Shown: positions 6,223 to 13,043 of the stretch, piece by piece
How the letters are laid out: each line of letters starts with the position of its first letter
Position numbering within the stretch: position 1 is the first letter of the stretch
NCBI GenBank assembly: GCA_903835145.1
Contig: CAILMA010000746.1
Coordinates: 1 to 16,581, forward strand
Direction: 5' to 3'
From: an uncultured Bacteroidota bacterium
GTDB lineage: Bacteria > Bacteroidota > Bacteroidia > Chitinophagales > Chitinophagaceae
DNA: 16,581 bases
Made by a program: the position numbers and the translations under genes
Notes under the pieces: model-generated
Database searches by the model: none
Seen by the model: only the letters and a program-made list of their open reading frames with translations
Told to the model about the DNA's origin: nothing

Positions 6223-7101
6223 TTAAATCAAGAACGGCGCTATGAGTGTACGTACGGTGGTCATATCCATTGGCTCATCGAATGCTTCTGTAGCCGCTGT
6301 TTGCGAAAGAGTGCCAGTAATACCCGGCAGCGAAGTAATATCAATACCCCTCTGTACGGTGTTGTCCTCGCCGAGGTAAAAGGACTGCAATGCAACTGCA
6401 GGAGGCATGTTGTTCGTTACCCATGGTTTCGGGTAGTCTACATCAGGATAAAATCTCCTAACCAGCCTTACGAAAGAAGAATGACGGGCCTGAACTGCGT
6501 TCATCTGCATGAACTGGGTCATAATATCACTGGTATTAGCGACCAGACTTGGCAATACGGCGAGGTTAGCACGCACTACCATATCTTCGAATGCCTGCGC
6601 TACTTGAAGAAACGCATCGTAGCTAATGTAAACCTGAAATTTATTGCCACCAGTGAAGTCATAAGACCCCGGTGTATAAGGGTTACCAGTGGCTGGGTCA
6701 GCGGGATAATTGTTTGGTGTGAACGGCACCCCGCCCATACCTATTATGGTATTCCGGAGAAAAGTGAGCTGTGCGAGCTCTTGACTTTCAACCATCAGGA
6801 AGCCCGGCCTGTCTGCTGCCGGTATAAGCGTCGATGTTGTATTGTTGCCTGTAGCAAGTGCAGAATGATAAAAATTATACTGGAAAAACTGAAGCTCAAG
6901 CGCATAATTAAGAATGCTGATTACAGTATCGGTAGTTTTTCCATAGGCTTTATTAAAAAAGAGTGAGCCTACTGCCAGTGGCAAAGCAGCCAATGCTACT
7001 TTCGATCCGAAACTTTTCAGAACCTGCCGGCGACCGGTAGCTGAACTGTTTGATTCCAGGTCAGCATTTTCAATATCATTCAGAATATTAGTGAAATTCA
7101 T
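6223..7101 (-). CDS. Exported ferritin-like domain protein (Ferritin_2 type), divergent copy
   Basis: The protein has 292 residues. A long N-region leads to G-R-R (23-25) and a hydrophobic stretch (34-50, 'KVALAALPLAVGSLFF'), consistent with a twin-arginine export leader without lipobox. The four-helix ferritin-like core can be followed: helix A 'ILNYALELQFFQYNFY' (63-78), helix B 'ESQELAQLTFLRN' (105-117), helix C 'AQAFEDMVVRANLA' (168-181) and helix D 'NAVQARHSSFVRLV' (201-214). Compared with the family, the helix A glutamate is Gln71, the helix B histidine is Gln111 and the helix D glutamate is Gln204. Glu108, Glu172 and His207 remain. It follows a related gene 117 bases upstream on the same strand, and ends at the terminator at 6167-6196. 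Insertions after helix B and a C-terminal extension make it longer than its neighbour. Iron oxidation is doubtful; a stress-related or structural periplasmic role is possible. Confidence 0.75.
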   Translation of the reverse strand: MNFTNILNDIENADLESNSSATGRRQVLKSFGSKVALAALPLAVGSLFFNKAYGKTTDTVISILNYALELQFFQYNFYHSALATGNNTTSTLIPAADRPGFLMVESQELAQLTFLRNTIIGMGGVPFTPNNYPADPATGNPYTPGSYDFTGGNKFQVYISYDAFLQVAQAFEDMVVRANLAVLPSLVANTSDIMTQFMQMNAVQARHSSFVRLVRRFYPDVDYPKPWVTNNMPPAVALQSFYLGEDNTVQRGIDITSLPGITGTLSQTAATEAFDEPMDMTTVRTLIAPFLI

Positions 7102-7199
7102 GATTTCTGTAGTTACTTGTTAAAGAATCGGTCCTTCTATCTTAACCGCTCCTGTTATTTATATTTCCTCAACTATATAATACGAACCTCGAGCAGAAC

Positions 7200-7216
7200 G
7201 CACCTGTATAAGGTGC
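7200..7216. repeat. Inverted repeat just after the lipoprotein ferritin-like gene
   Basis: gcacct (7200-7205), gtata and aggtgc (7211-7216) form a 6-bp stem that begins 2 bases beyond the stop codon of the - strand gene ending at 7219. No T-tract follows, so it is more likely a processing or protective hairpin between the two ferritin-like genes than a full terminator. Its arms equal those at 2017-2032. Confidence 0.45.
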
Positions 7217-7218
7217 AG

Positions 7219-7941
7219 TTAGGCTGGCAGGTTGGTCATGTCCAAATGGGTTTGAATATACGGTTGTAAAGCCGTCATCACAGTTACCGGAGACAATGCC
7301 TGATCCATTCCATTGGAGTTTACAATGGTACTATCAGAAAAAGTGTTCGCCGCCAGTATGTCGCGAGCATATGCCGAATGCCTTGCCTGCACTGTAGCCA
7401 TTTTAGCTAACAGCGGCACATAAGTGGTGTCTTTAAATCTTTTAGCAGCACCAGTATAAGCGCCCACAGCCAGATCTTCAAACATTATAGTATGGTTAAG
7501 TGTATTTGTTCTATCAGAAAATGTAACGGGTGATAGGTCGGTCACAATCTCGGGTATTGCCGCCGTCCCGAGCAGCTTTACCAATAGCTCTTTGTGTGCA
7601 AGCTGGTGGTCTCTGAGGTCAGCAAGCAATTGCAACTCACTGGTGGTCAAGCCATAATATTGCGGCCCTATTGCATTAGAGCGGGTGTAAAACGCAGCCA
7701 TTACCGTCTCCATCATGTACAGATAATTCAGGAGTGCAGTATCACCGCTGCCAATATAGATAGTATCAGGCGGTGTCTTGTGACAAGCTGACAATAGAAT
7801 ACCTGCGCCGGCAATGCCACCAGTCAATTTTAGAAATCCACGGCGCGATACATTTTGCAGCACTCCGCTTTCTTCCTTTTTATTATTTGCTGATCCCAAA
7901 ATCTGATTCATGCGTTTATATGTTTGTACCATGGCGTCCAT
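7219..7941 (-). CDS. Twin-arginine lipoprotein with ferritin-like domain (Ferritin_2 type)
   Basis: The protein has 240 residues. S-R-R-G-F-L-K (32-38) is a clear twin-arginine motif, followed by a hydrophobic core and lipobox L-S-A-C (cysteine 53), so it should be exported folded by Tat and lipidated. The ferritin-like four-helix core covers helix A 'LNYLYMMETVMAAFY' (71-85, Glu79), helix B 'DLRDHQLAHKELL' (108-120), helix C 'IMFEDLAVGAYTGA' (152-165, Glu155) and helix D 'MATVQARHSAYAR' (181-193). The family usually shows D-H-E-x-A-H and V-E-A-R-H; here both glutamates are glutamine (Gln113, Gln185), while His116 and His188 are kept. ATG codons at 7932 and 7911 are alternative starts that leave the Tat motif intact. 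It is the first gene of the ferritin-like pair. A possible -7 box (caaaaata on the + strand, 8037-8044) lies about 100 bases upstream, without a good -33 partner. Confidence 0.8.
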   Translation of the reverse strand: MDAMVQTYKRMNQILGSANNKKEESGVLQNVSRRGFLKLTGGIAGAGILLSACHKTPPDTIYIGSGDTALLNYLYMMETVMAAFYTRSNAIGPQYYGLTTSELQLLADLRDHQLAHKELLVKLLGTAAIPEIVTDLSPVTFSDRTNTLNHTIMFEDLAVGAYTGAAKRFKDTTYVPLLAKMATVQARHSAYARDILAANTFSDSTIVNSNGMDQALSPVTVMTALQPYIQTHLDMTNLPA

Positions 7942-8157
7942 GGCTGTAATATTTGAAACAAGGCCTTAAAGTTAAACTAAAAGCCACATCCAAGCAATAC
8001 TATTGCCCGGGTAAAACAATTTAAAGTACAATAATACAAAAATAACGTTATTGTCGGTGCCTTTTACTTCATTTCAACCCTATTTTATTAAAACTTCATC
8101 TAAAATTGCAACTGCACATACATCCAAGTTTCTGCCCATCCTACGGAAGGACAACAT

Positions 8158-8185
8158 AAAAAATGCCCGCATTGCTGCAGGCATT
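8158..8185 (-). terminator. Rho-independent terminator after the MoxR-type ATPase gene
   Basis: On the - strand aatgcctgc (8185-8177), loop agcaat and gcgggcatt (8170-8162) form a 9-bp stem with one G-U pair, followed by a T-run (down to 8158). It lies 23 bases past the stop of the gene ending at 8208, so the MoxR gene is transcribed alone. Confidence 0.8.
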
Positions 8186-8207
8186 CCCGTTTCCTATTTA
8201 AAACCTA

Positions 8208-9212
8208 TTATGGCACTTCTACCACATTAAGTATTTCATTCAATATCTGTTCACTTGTCACATTTTCAGCTTCTGCTTCATAGGTAATTCCTATTCTGTG
8301 CCTCATTACGTCGTGGCATATCGCGCGCACGTCTTCTGGTATTACATACCCTCTGCGCTTAATAAAAGCATAGGCCTTGGCAGCAAGTGCAAGGTTGATG
8401 CTGGCGCGAGGCGAACCACCATAGCTGATGTAAGGTTTCAGCTTAGCAAGCTTGTATTCTTCTGGGAAACGTGTTGCAAAAACGATATCAAGTATGTACT
8501 GCTCTATCTTTTCATCCATGTACACTTCCCTTACCAGCTTGCGGGCGTTGGTGATGTCCTGAGTTGTTACAACTGCATTTATCTTGGCGGCCCCACCAGG
8601 GTTAAGATTAGTACGAATAATCTGGCGTTCTTCTTCTTTCTTGGGATAAGTAATCACTATTTTGAGCATAAACCTATCCACCTGAGCTTCAGGCAGTTCA
8701 TAGGTTCCTTCCTGCTCTATTGGGTTTTGGGTAGCCAATACAAGGAATGGCTCCTCGAGCGGATAGGTACTATCGCCAATGGTCACCTGACGCTCCTGCA
8801 TGGCCTCAAGTAAGGCGCTCTGCACCTTTGCCGGCGCGCGGTTTATTTCATCAGCAAGTATAAAATTTGCAAAAATCGGTCCCTTTCTTACCGCGAACTT
8901 ATGTTCCTGCGGGTTGTAAACCATTGTACCGAGTACATCTGCCGGCAGAAGATCCGGGGTAAACTGTATACGGGCAAATTTGGCCTTAATGGCGGAAGCA
9001 AGAGATTTAATAGCCAATGTTTTCGCAAGCCCGGGTACGCCTTCCAAAAGTACATGCCCGTTTGCAAGCAAGCCAATCATCAGGCGCTCTACCATAGTCT
9101 TTTGCCCCACAACAGCCTTATTGAGCTCCATATTTAGCAACTCAATAAAAGCACTTTGCTGATGGATCCGTTCATTCAATTCTCTGATGTCTACTGAAGA
9201 AGATATTTCCAT
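8208..9212 (-). CDS. MoxR-family AAA+ ATPase
   Basis: The protein has 334 residues, the usual MoxR length, and is cytoplasmic. The parts in order are an N-terminal helical cap (1-35), Walker A 'GVPGLAKT' (58-65), the family strand 'RIQFTPDLLPADVLGT' (81-96), Walker B 'FILADE' (117-122) with 'INRAPAKVQSALLEAMQE', sensor 1 'TQN' (161-163), arginine finger region 'QVDRFMLK' (Arg180) and sensor 2 'GGSPRAS' (Arg269), ending in an acidic tail. MoxR ATPases are chaperone-like proteins that usually work with a VWA-domain or DUF58 partner encoded next door, often in envelope stress functions (BatA/BatB-type clusters). No such partner is present on either side here. A terminator follows it and a divergent promoter region precedes it, so it is a single-gene unit. 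All ATPase residues are intact. Confidence 0.93.
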   Translation of the reverse strand: MEISSSVDIRELNERIHQQSAFIELLNMELNKAVVGQKTMVERLMIGLLANGHVLLEGVPGLAKTLAIKSLASAIKAKFARIQFTPDLLPADVLGTMVYNPQEHKFAVRKGPIFANFILADEINRAPAKVQSALLEAMQERQVTIGDSTYPLEEPFLVLATQNPIEQEGTYELPEAQVDRFMLKIVITYPKKEEERQIIRTNLNPGGAAKINAVVTTQDITNARKLVREVYMDEKIEQYILDIVFATRFPEEYKLAKLKPYISYGGSPRASINLALAAKAYAFIKRRGYVIPEDVRAICHDVMRHRIGITYEAEAENVTSEQILNEILNVVEVP

Positions 9213-9255
9213 AATAACTATTTATTGAATAATTTTAAAACTAAAACTCTACTGA

Positions 9256-9265
9256 TCTCGCGAGA
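9256..9265. promoter_or_regulatory. Palindrome over the predicted MoxR gene start of transcription
   Basis: tctcgcgaga is a perfect 10-bp palindrome, GC-rich in an AT-rich intergenic region. It lies directly downstream of the predicted -7 box of the MoxR gene, where transcription should begin. The position fits a repressor operator; no regulator is known. Confidence 0.4.
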
Positions 9266-9266
9266 C

Positions 9267-9297
9267 CAAAATTAAAACCCAAGAGAGATTAAATCAA
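9267..9297 (-). promoter_or_regulatory. Bacteroidetes-type promoter of the MoxR gene
   Basis: On the - strand TTG (9297-9295), 20 bases and taattttg (9274-9267) match the -33/-7 consensus; the first base of the TTTG box is not conserved. The predicted leader is about 50 bases. Confidence 0.6.
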
Positions 9298-9474
9298 CAC
9301 GAGCAGGCGAATTTAACTTTTTTTAAATCGCAGCCCACAGATGAAAAACAGCCACTTGCCTACAGCCAAAGCTTTAAGCAGTAACGTTACGAAAATAACA
9401 CAACTTCGCAATCACAATATTTGCTCTCCCGGCAAAACCTGACAAAAGTCACCCGTAAATCAACGAAATACAAC

Positions 9475-9482
9475 TAATTTTG
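9475..9482 (+). promoter_or_regulatory. -7 box of the hypothetical gene starting at 9506
   Basis: taattttg is a perfect TAnnTTTG box 23 bases before the ATG. The flanking ctaattttgt(g/c)ac also occurs at the lipoprotein promoter near 4241. No TTTG lies at the expected -33 position, so the promoter may be weak or use an activator. It diverges from the MoxR promoter about 200 bases away. Confidence 0.5.
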
Positions 9483-9505
9483 TCACCATTCACCATTAAC
9501 AACAC

Positions 9506-9868
9506 ATGCAAACTCAAAATACAGAATACCAGTCGATGCCGGATTTCGACCAAAAATGGTTTGATACCAGCCAAATGCTTAAAGAAAGATTCGGGAAAGT
9601 ACCTGATATGGAAGGGATTTTGTTCCTCATCGGATTAAACGAAGTTGGTGCGACCCAGCACGATAAATTCAGCAAAGAACAGAAACAAGACCTGATGCAC
9701 GTAGCGGTGTGTACGCTTCTGTCTCAAGTAGGATACTTCGAATTTGCAGGCAGAGACGAAGAAGGTTGGCCGCATTTCGACGCTATCGAGCGGCCAGATG
9801 CAGTTGGCATTAAAGAACAGGAAAGACTGCTTAAAGAGTGTGTAATACGGTATTTCGCAGAGATATGA
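9506..9868 (+). CDS. Conserved hypothetical protein of Bacteroidota
   Basis: This is a 120-residue soluble, acidic protein without signal peptide or membrane segment. Readable features are a helical N-half 'FDQKWFDTSQMLKERFG', a hydrophobic helix 'MEGILFLIGLNEVG' (35-48), a second helix 'FSKEQKQDLMHVAVCTLLSQVGYFEF' (55-80), the aromatic loop 'DEEGWPHFDAIERP' (84-97) and a final helix ending 'IRYFAEI'. The sequence looks like a short protein I associate with this phylum, often annotated only as hypothetical; I know of no assigned function. It has its own -7 box and a very short leader. purN begins 44 bases downstream without a visible promoter, so the two could be cotranscribed, which might hint at a housekeeping role. 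Confidence 0.75.
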   Translation: MQTQNTEYQSMPDFDQKWFDTSQMLKERFGKVPDMEGILFLIGLNEVGATQHDKFSKEQKQDLMHVAVCTLLSQVGYFEFAGRDEEGWPHFDAIERPDAVGIKEQERLLKECVIRYFAEI

Positions 9869-9912
9869 CCGCGAAAAGAATCACCTTTTGAACTTTAAAA
9901 CAAAAAAATCCG

Positions 9913-10479
9913 ATGGACTCCATTATCGTATTTGCCTCGGGCACCGGCACTAATGCTAAGGCTATAATAGAACATTTCAACGAAAACAAGAAAGCAAAAG
10001 TAAGTTTGATCGTTTGCAATAACCCGGAGGCTGGTGTATTGGAAATTGCAAAGAAAGAACACATACCTTTTCTTATCATAACCAAAAAAACGTTTCAGGA
10101 GGTGCTGCTACTGGAGCAACTGCATGATTATCAACCATCTTTAATTGTACTTGCAGGTTTTTTATGGAAAATACCAGAACACTTTGTACATGAATTCAAA
10201 GGCAAAATAATTAACATCCACCCTGCTTTGCTGCCATCCCACGGAGGCAAGGGCATGTATGGAGCGAAAGTTCATGATGCTGTAATTAATGCTAAAGACC
10301 GCCAATCGGGAATTACGATTCACGAAGTAAACGAACGTTACGACGAAGGTGCAATAATTCTGCAAGCGCGATGTGCAGTAAAAGAAGGAGACACAGCCGA
10401 CCAGCTCGCAAGGAAAATTCACGAACTGGAACATTTCTACTACCCGCGAGTGATAGAACAACTACTGGCAAGCAAATAA
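9913..10479 (+). CDS. purN: Phosphoribosylglycinamide formyltransferase
   Basis: This 188-residue cytoplasmic enzyme transfers a formyl group from 10-formyltetrahydrofolate to GAR, the third step of de novo purine synthesis. The N-terminal substrate loop is 'ASGTGTNAKAI' (8-18), the expected SGxGxN pattern. The catalytic triad can be read as Asn101 and His103 in 'INIHPALLPSHGG' and Asp144 in 'ERYDEG'. The folate-site segment 'SGITIHEVNERYDEGAIILQ' (132-151) is intact. Length is normal for PurN. The ATG at 9913 starts directly at the first strand, preceded by an A-rich leader. Its stop codon is one base away from the stop codon of the converging glycosyltransferase gene, with no terminator between them. 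No other purine genes are in the window. Confidence 0.95.
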   Translation: MDSIIVFASGTGTNAKAIIEHFNENKKAKVSLIVCNNPEAGVLEIAKKEHIPFLIITKKTFQEVLLLEQLHDYQPSLIVLAGFLWKIPEHFVHEFKGKIINIHPALLPSHGGKGMYGAKVHDAVINAKDRQSGITIHEVNERYDEGAIILQARCAVKEGDTADQLARKIHELEHFYYPRVIEQLLASK

Positions 10480-10480
10480 A

Positions 10481-11611
10481 TTATTTTCCCGGTACACACT
10501 TCATCATACATTGCCACAGCTTTTCTGCACTGCTTTCCCAGTTAAATTTCTGTACCTGAACGGGTGCCTGTGCTATTAAACGCGCCCTCAGTGCCTCATC
10601 CTTGTATATGAGGTGCATTTTGTCGGCAATATCAGCAGGGTCAGAAGGATCTACCAACAACGCGGCATTTCCGGCAACTTCCGGCATAGAGGATGTATTA
10701 CTGACTATACCGGGTACGTTACACTGTAGTGCTTCGAGTATAGGAATCCCAAACCCTTCAAACAAAGAAGCGTAAACAAGTGCATAGGCACCACCAATAA
10801 CCTTAGAAAGCTTATCGATATTCATGTACCCCACCCACTTTACATCGTCTTTAAACGGCATCGATCGCTTCATTTCTTCCACCTCATCATACTTCCACGC
10901 AGGCCTGCCTACTATTACGAGCTTCATGTTGCTCCTTTGGTGTTTCTTAAATGCAACGAAGGCTTTAAGCAAGTTCACAATGTTTTTCCTCGGGTGTATA
11001 GCACCTGCAAAAACGAAATACTCACAACCGTCGGCATACAACGCCTTAACTTCTTCGCGCTCCACACTGGTCAACGGCCTGTACTCATCATGCGCACCGT
11101 TAAAAACAACATCTATCTTACCGGGGTCAATGCCGTACTTATCGCAAATGTCTTCCTTCGAAAACGTAGAAACAGTAGCAATCCTTGTCGCCTTCTTGGC
11201 AAATTTCGGACTATAGTGCCGCCAATACATCCTGTGGCTTGCAACATAATGATCAGGATAGTGTTCAAAAGCAAGATCGTGAATAACCAGACAGGTGGGG
11301 ACTTTGGTACTCAACGAAGCATAACTATCAGTAGACAGAAACAAATCAATCTTGTACTTGCGAAGCACGAACGGAATAGCCCATTCAAACCAGAGATAGA
11401 ATAGAACTGGATGGCGGGCCTGCGGATGTACTACCACAGGCGTTACATTACTTGCAAAAACAAACGAGGGATCGTAAGGGCGATCAAACAAAAAATAAAA
11501 CTCATGCTCAGGATGATTGCGCACAATTCGCTCCAAAGTTTGATAGGTAAACCATCCAATCCCCTCCAGCTTACCTTTCAATAGCAAGCGTGTATTTACT
11601 GCAATCCTCAT
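10481..11611 (-). CDS. Glycosyltransferase family 4 (group 1) protein
   Basis: This 376-residue protein has a GT-B fold. The N-terminal acceptor domain begins 'MRIAVNTRLLLKGKLEGIGWFT' with the glycine-rich loop, and 'VIHDLAFEHYPDHY' (109-122) is typical of the mannosyltransferase-like GT4 subgroup. The C-terminal donor domain has 'FAGAIHPRKNIVNLLKAF' (201-218, with R208/K209), 'LVIVGRPAW' (231-239) and the retaining E-x7-E motif 'EGFGIPILE' (Glu285, Glu293), followed by 'MPEVAGNAALLVDPSD'. No signal peptide is present, so it acts at the cytoplasmic side, probably adding a sugar to a lipid-linked glycan or surface polysaccharide. Donor and acceptor cannot be told. It is not in a polysaccharide cluster here. 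A possible -7 box (tacttttg, 11630-11623) lies very near the start codon. Confidence 0.92.
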   Translation of the reverse strand: MRIAVNTRLLLKGKLEGIGWFTYQTLERIVRNHPEHEFYFLFDRPYDPSFVFASNVTPVVVHPQARHPVLFYLWFEWAIPFVLRKYKIDLFLSTDSYASLSTKVPTCLVIHDLAFEHYPDHYVASHRMYWRHYSPKFAKKATRIATVSTFSKEDICDKYGIDPGKIDVVFNGAHDEYRPLTSVEREEVKALYADGCEYFVFAGAIHPRKNIVNLLKAFVAFKKHQRSNMKLVIVGRPAWKYDEVEEMKRSMPFKDDVKWVGYMNIDKLSKVIGGAYALVYASLFEGFGIPILEALQCNVPGIVSNTSSMPEVAGNAALLVDPSDPADIADKMHLIYKDEALRARLIAQAPVQVQKFNWESSAEKLWQCMMKCVPGK

Positions 11612-11622
11612 AAATTGAAGCG

Positions 11623-11630
11623 CAAAAGTA
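11623..11630 (-). promoter_or_regulatory. Possible -7 box of the glycosyltransferase gene
   Basis: On the - strand tacttttg fits TAnnTTTG, and a TTG lies 18 bases upstream (11651-11649). It ends 11 bases before the ATG at 11611, implying an unusually short leader. Confidence 0.4.
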
Positions 11631-11685
11631 AACTTTTACAAAATAAAACAAGATAAAGGCCCAAGATATAACACCATTAACTAAA

Positions 11686-11712
11686 AAAACAAAGGGTCGC
11701 GTTTGCGACCCT
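11686..11712 (-). terminator. Rho-independent terminator after the outer-membrane barrel gene
   Basis: On the - strand agggtcgc (11712-11705), loop aaac and gcgaccct (11700-11693) form a perfect 8-bp stem, followed by ttg and a run of seven T (11689-11683). It separates the surface-protein operon from the glycosyltransferase gene. Confidence 0.85.
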
Positions 11713-11738
11713 CTATTGAAATGTTATAGTAACAAAGA

Positions 11739-12785
11739 TTATTCATCATATTTACCGTCAAACTGCTTGTCTGTAGGGATACCGATGAAATACCTAAGCC
11801 CGATATTAATACCCATTGTAGAGTTAACAGAAGTAGAAACAGTATTCAAAAGTGAATTGTATTTCGTACCCATGTTATCGATCAGATTGTTATTAACGGT
11901 CTTGTTATTGAAAGACTGATAAGTATAGAACGCTCCCAATTTCAAGTGCATACGTTTTGTGAGCCTAACGTTAACAGCAGGCCGAAGGATGAAACCTATA
12001 GACCCTGTTGTGTAAGAAACTGTTCCAGAGTTGTTACCTGGCTTAACACCAAGAGCCACATTGTAACCGCGACTTCTCAAACTGTCAAACACTCCAGGTA
12101 CTGTACCTTCACTAATTGTTCTGGTATACATGGCCTTAGTGATCAACCAATCGTTATTGCCCGGTGTAGCAGCATTGTCGTACAAAGTAGGAGCACCAGA
12201 CTTGTTGTCAGAGAACTTGTAAGCAGCTTCATAATCGAATGTAGCATCAGTTTTCCACTTGTTATCCATCTGAATGTTATAAAGGATACCAGCGTCAACA
12301 GACAAACCAATCCTTGTAGTGAAGCGCTTCTTGTACTTAAGCACGACAGGAATATTGATACTTGTACTGTTCAATGTTTCTTTTATACCACCGGTAGATG
12401 ATACTATCTGCCTGAACACATTTCCTTTTGCATCGGTAGACTGATAGTCAACCCGGAAGTTATCTAACTGTGCGGTAGAAGTCTGGTTAAGGTACATGAT
12501 ACCTGCACCAATACCTATCTTATTCTGTAGCCCGATAAAGTAACCGAACTCCAAATCAGCACCATAGGACATCCCTGTTCCCATTTTCAACTTATCGATG
12601 TTCTGATAAGCCACATTATTATAATTAGCAGGAATACTGCTGATTGGCGTCTGAAGCAACACACCTACAGGTATGTCCAAATCCACAACGTATTTCTGTG
12701 CGAAGAAATTGTCACCACCACGCACCTGCGCTATTGCTGAAAACCCCGCACCAGCCGCAACAAACAGAAGAATTAATTTTTTCAT
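11739..12785 (-). CDS. Outer-membrane beta-barrel protein
   Basis: The protein has 348 residues with a clean signal peptide (MKKLILLFVAAGAGFSAIAQ). The mature part has alternating polar and hydrophobic strands, such as 'YGADLEFGYFIGLQNKIGIGAGIMYL', 'INIPVVLKYKKRFTTRIGLSVDAGILYNIQM', 'IGFILRPAVNVRLTKRMHLKLGAFYTYQSF' and 'MGINIGLRYFIG'. This fits an outer-membrane barrel of the PorT-like/OMP_b-brl type common in Bacteroidota. A short periplasmic tail 'PTDKQFDGKYDE' ends it. It starts 27 bases after the stop of the giant T9SS-secreted protein on the same strand, with no terminator between them, and a terminator closes the unit. It may serve as outer-membrane anchor or partner of the giant protein. 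It does not look like a PorP/SprF protein, the usual partner of type B sorting domains. Confidence 0.82.
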   Translation of the reverse strand: MKKLILLFVAAGAGFSAIAQVRGGDNFFAQKYVVDLDIPVGVLLQTPISSIPANYNNVAYQNIDKLKMGTGMSYGADLEFGYFIGLQNKIGIGAGIMYLNQTSTAQLDNFRVDYQSTDAKGNVFRQIVSSTGGIKETLNSTSINIPVVLKYKKRFTTRIGLSVDAGILYNIQMDNKWKTDATFDYEAAYKFSDNKSGAPTLYDNAATPGNNDWLITKAMYTRTISEGTVPGVFDSLRSRGYNVALGVKPGNNSGTVSYTTGSIGFILRPAVNVRLTKRMHLKLGAFYTYQSFNNKTVNNNLIDNMGTKYNSLLNTVSTSVNSTMGINIGLRYFIGIPTDKQFDGKYDE

Positions 12786-12812
12786 TTATATACTTTTTAA
12801 ATGCTGAGTTTA

Positions 12813-13043
12813 TTAATTTTTTACAAATTTAGCAATAGCAAATTTAACACCGTCCTTATAGCAATTCACGAAATAGATGCCTGAAGAAAGTTCCGCAATG
12901 TTAAGCGTTTCTTTCGAACCACTCATGTTTTGCGTTGTAATTTTCTGGCCCATCATATTCACTACTTCAACAATAAATTTACCACCACTTATACTTGACA
13001 ACTCAACGTTAATTTCCTGATTAGCAGGGTTAGGATAAAGAGA
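12813..13043 (-). other. T9SS type A C-terminal sorting domain (coding segment)
   Basis: The last 76 residues carry the landmarks of the domain: 'LYPNPANQEINVEL' (box B), 'VEVVNMMGQKI' (box D) and 'LNIAELSSGIYFVN...' with a basic end 'KFVKN' (box E). It directs outer-membrane passage through the PorSS/T9SS machinery and is normally removed by the sortase-like PorU. Confidence 0.9.

Noticed and set aside
6208..6966. 252-codon open frame on the + strand opposite the ferritin-like gene
   Set aside because: It is antisense to a gene with clear helices, Tat-like leader and terminator; its own product has no recognisable features and many Cys/Arg residues typical of shadow frames.
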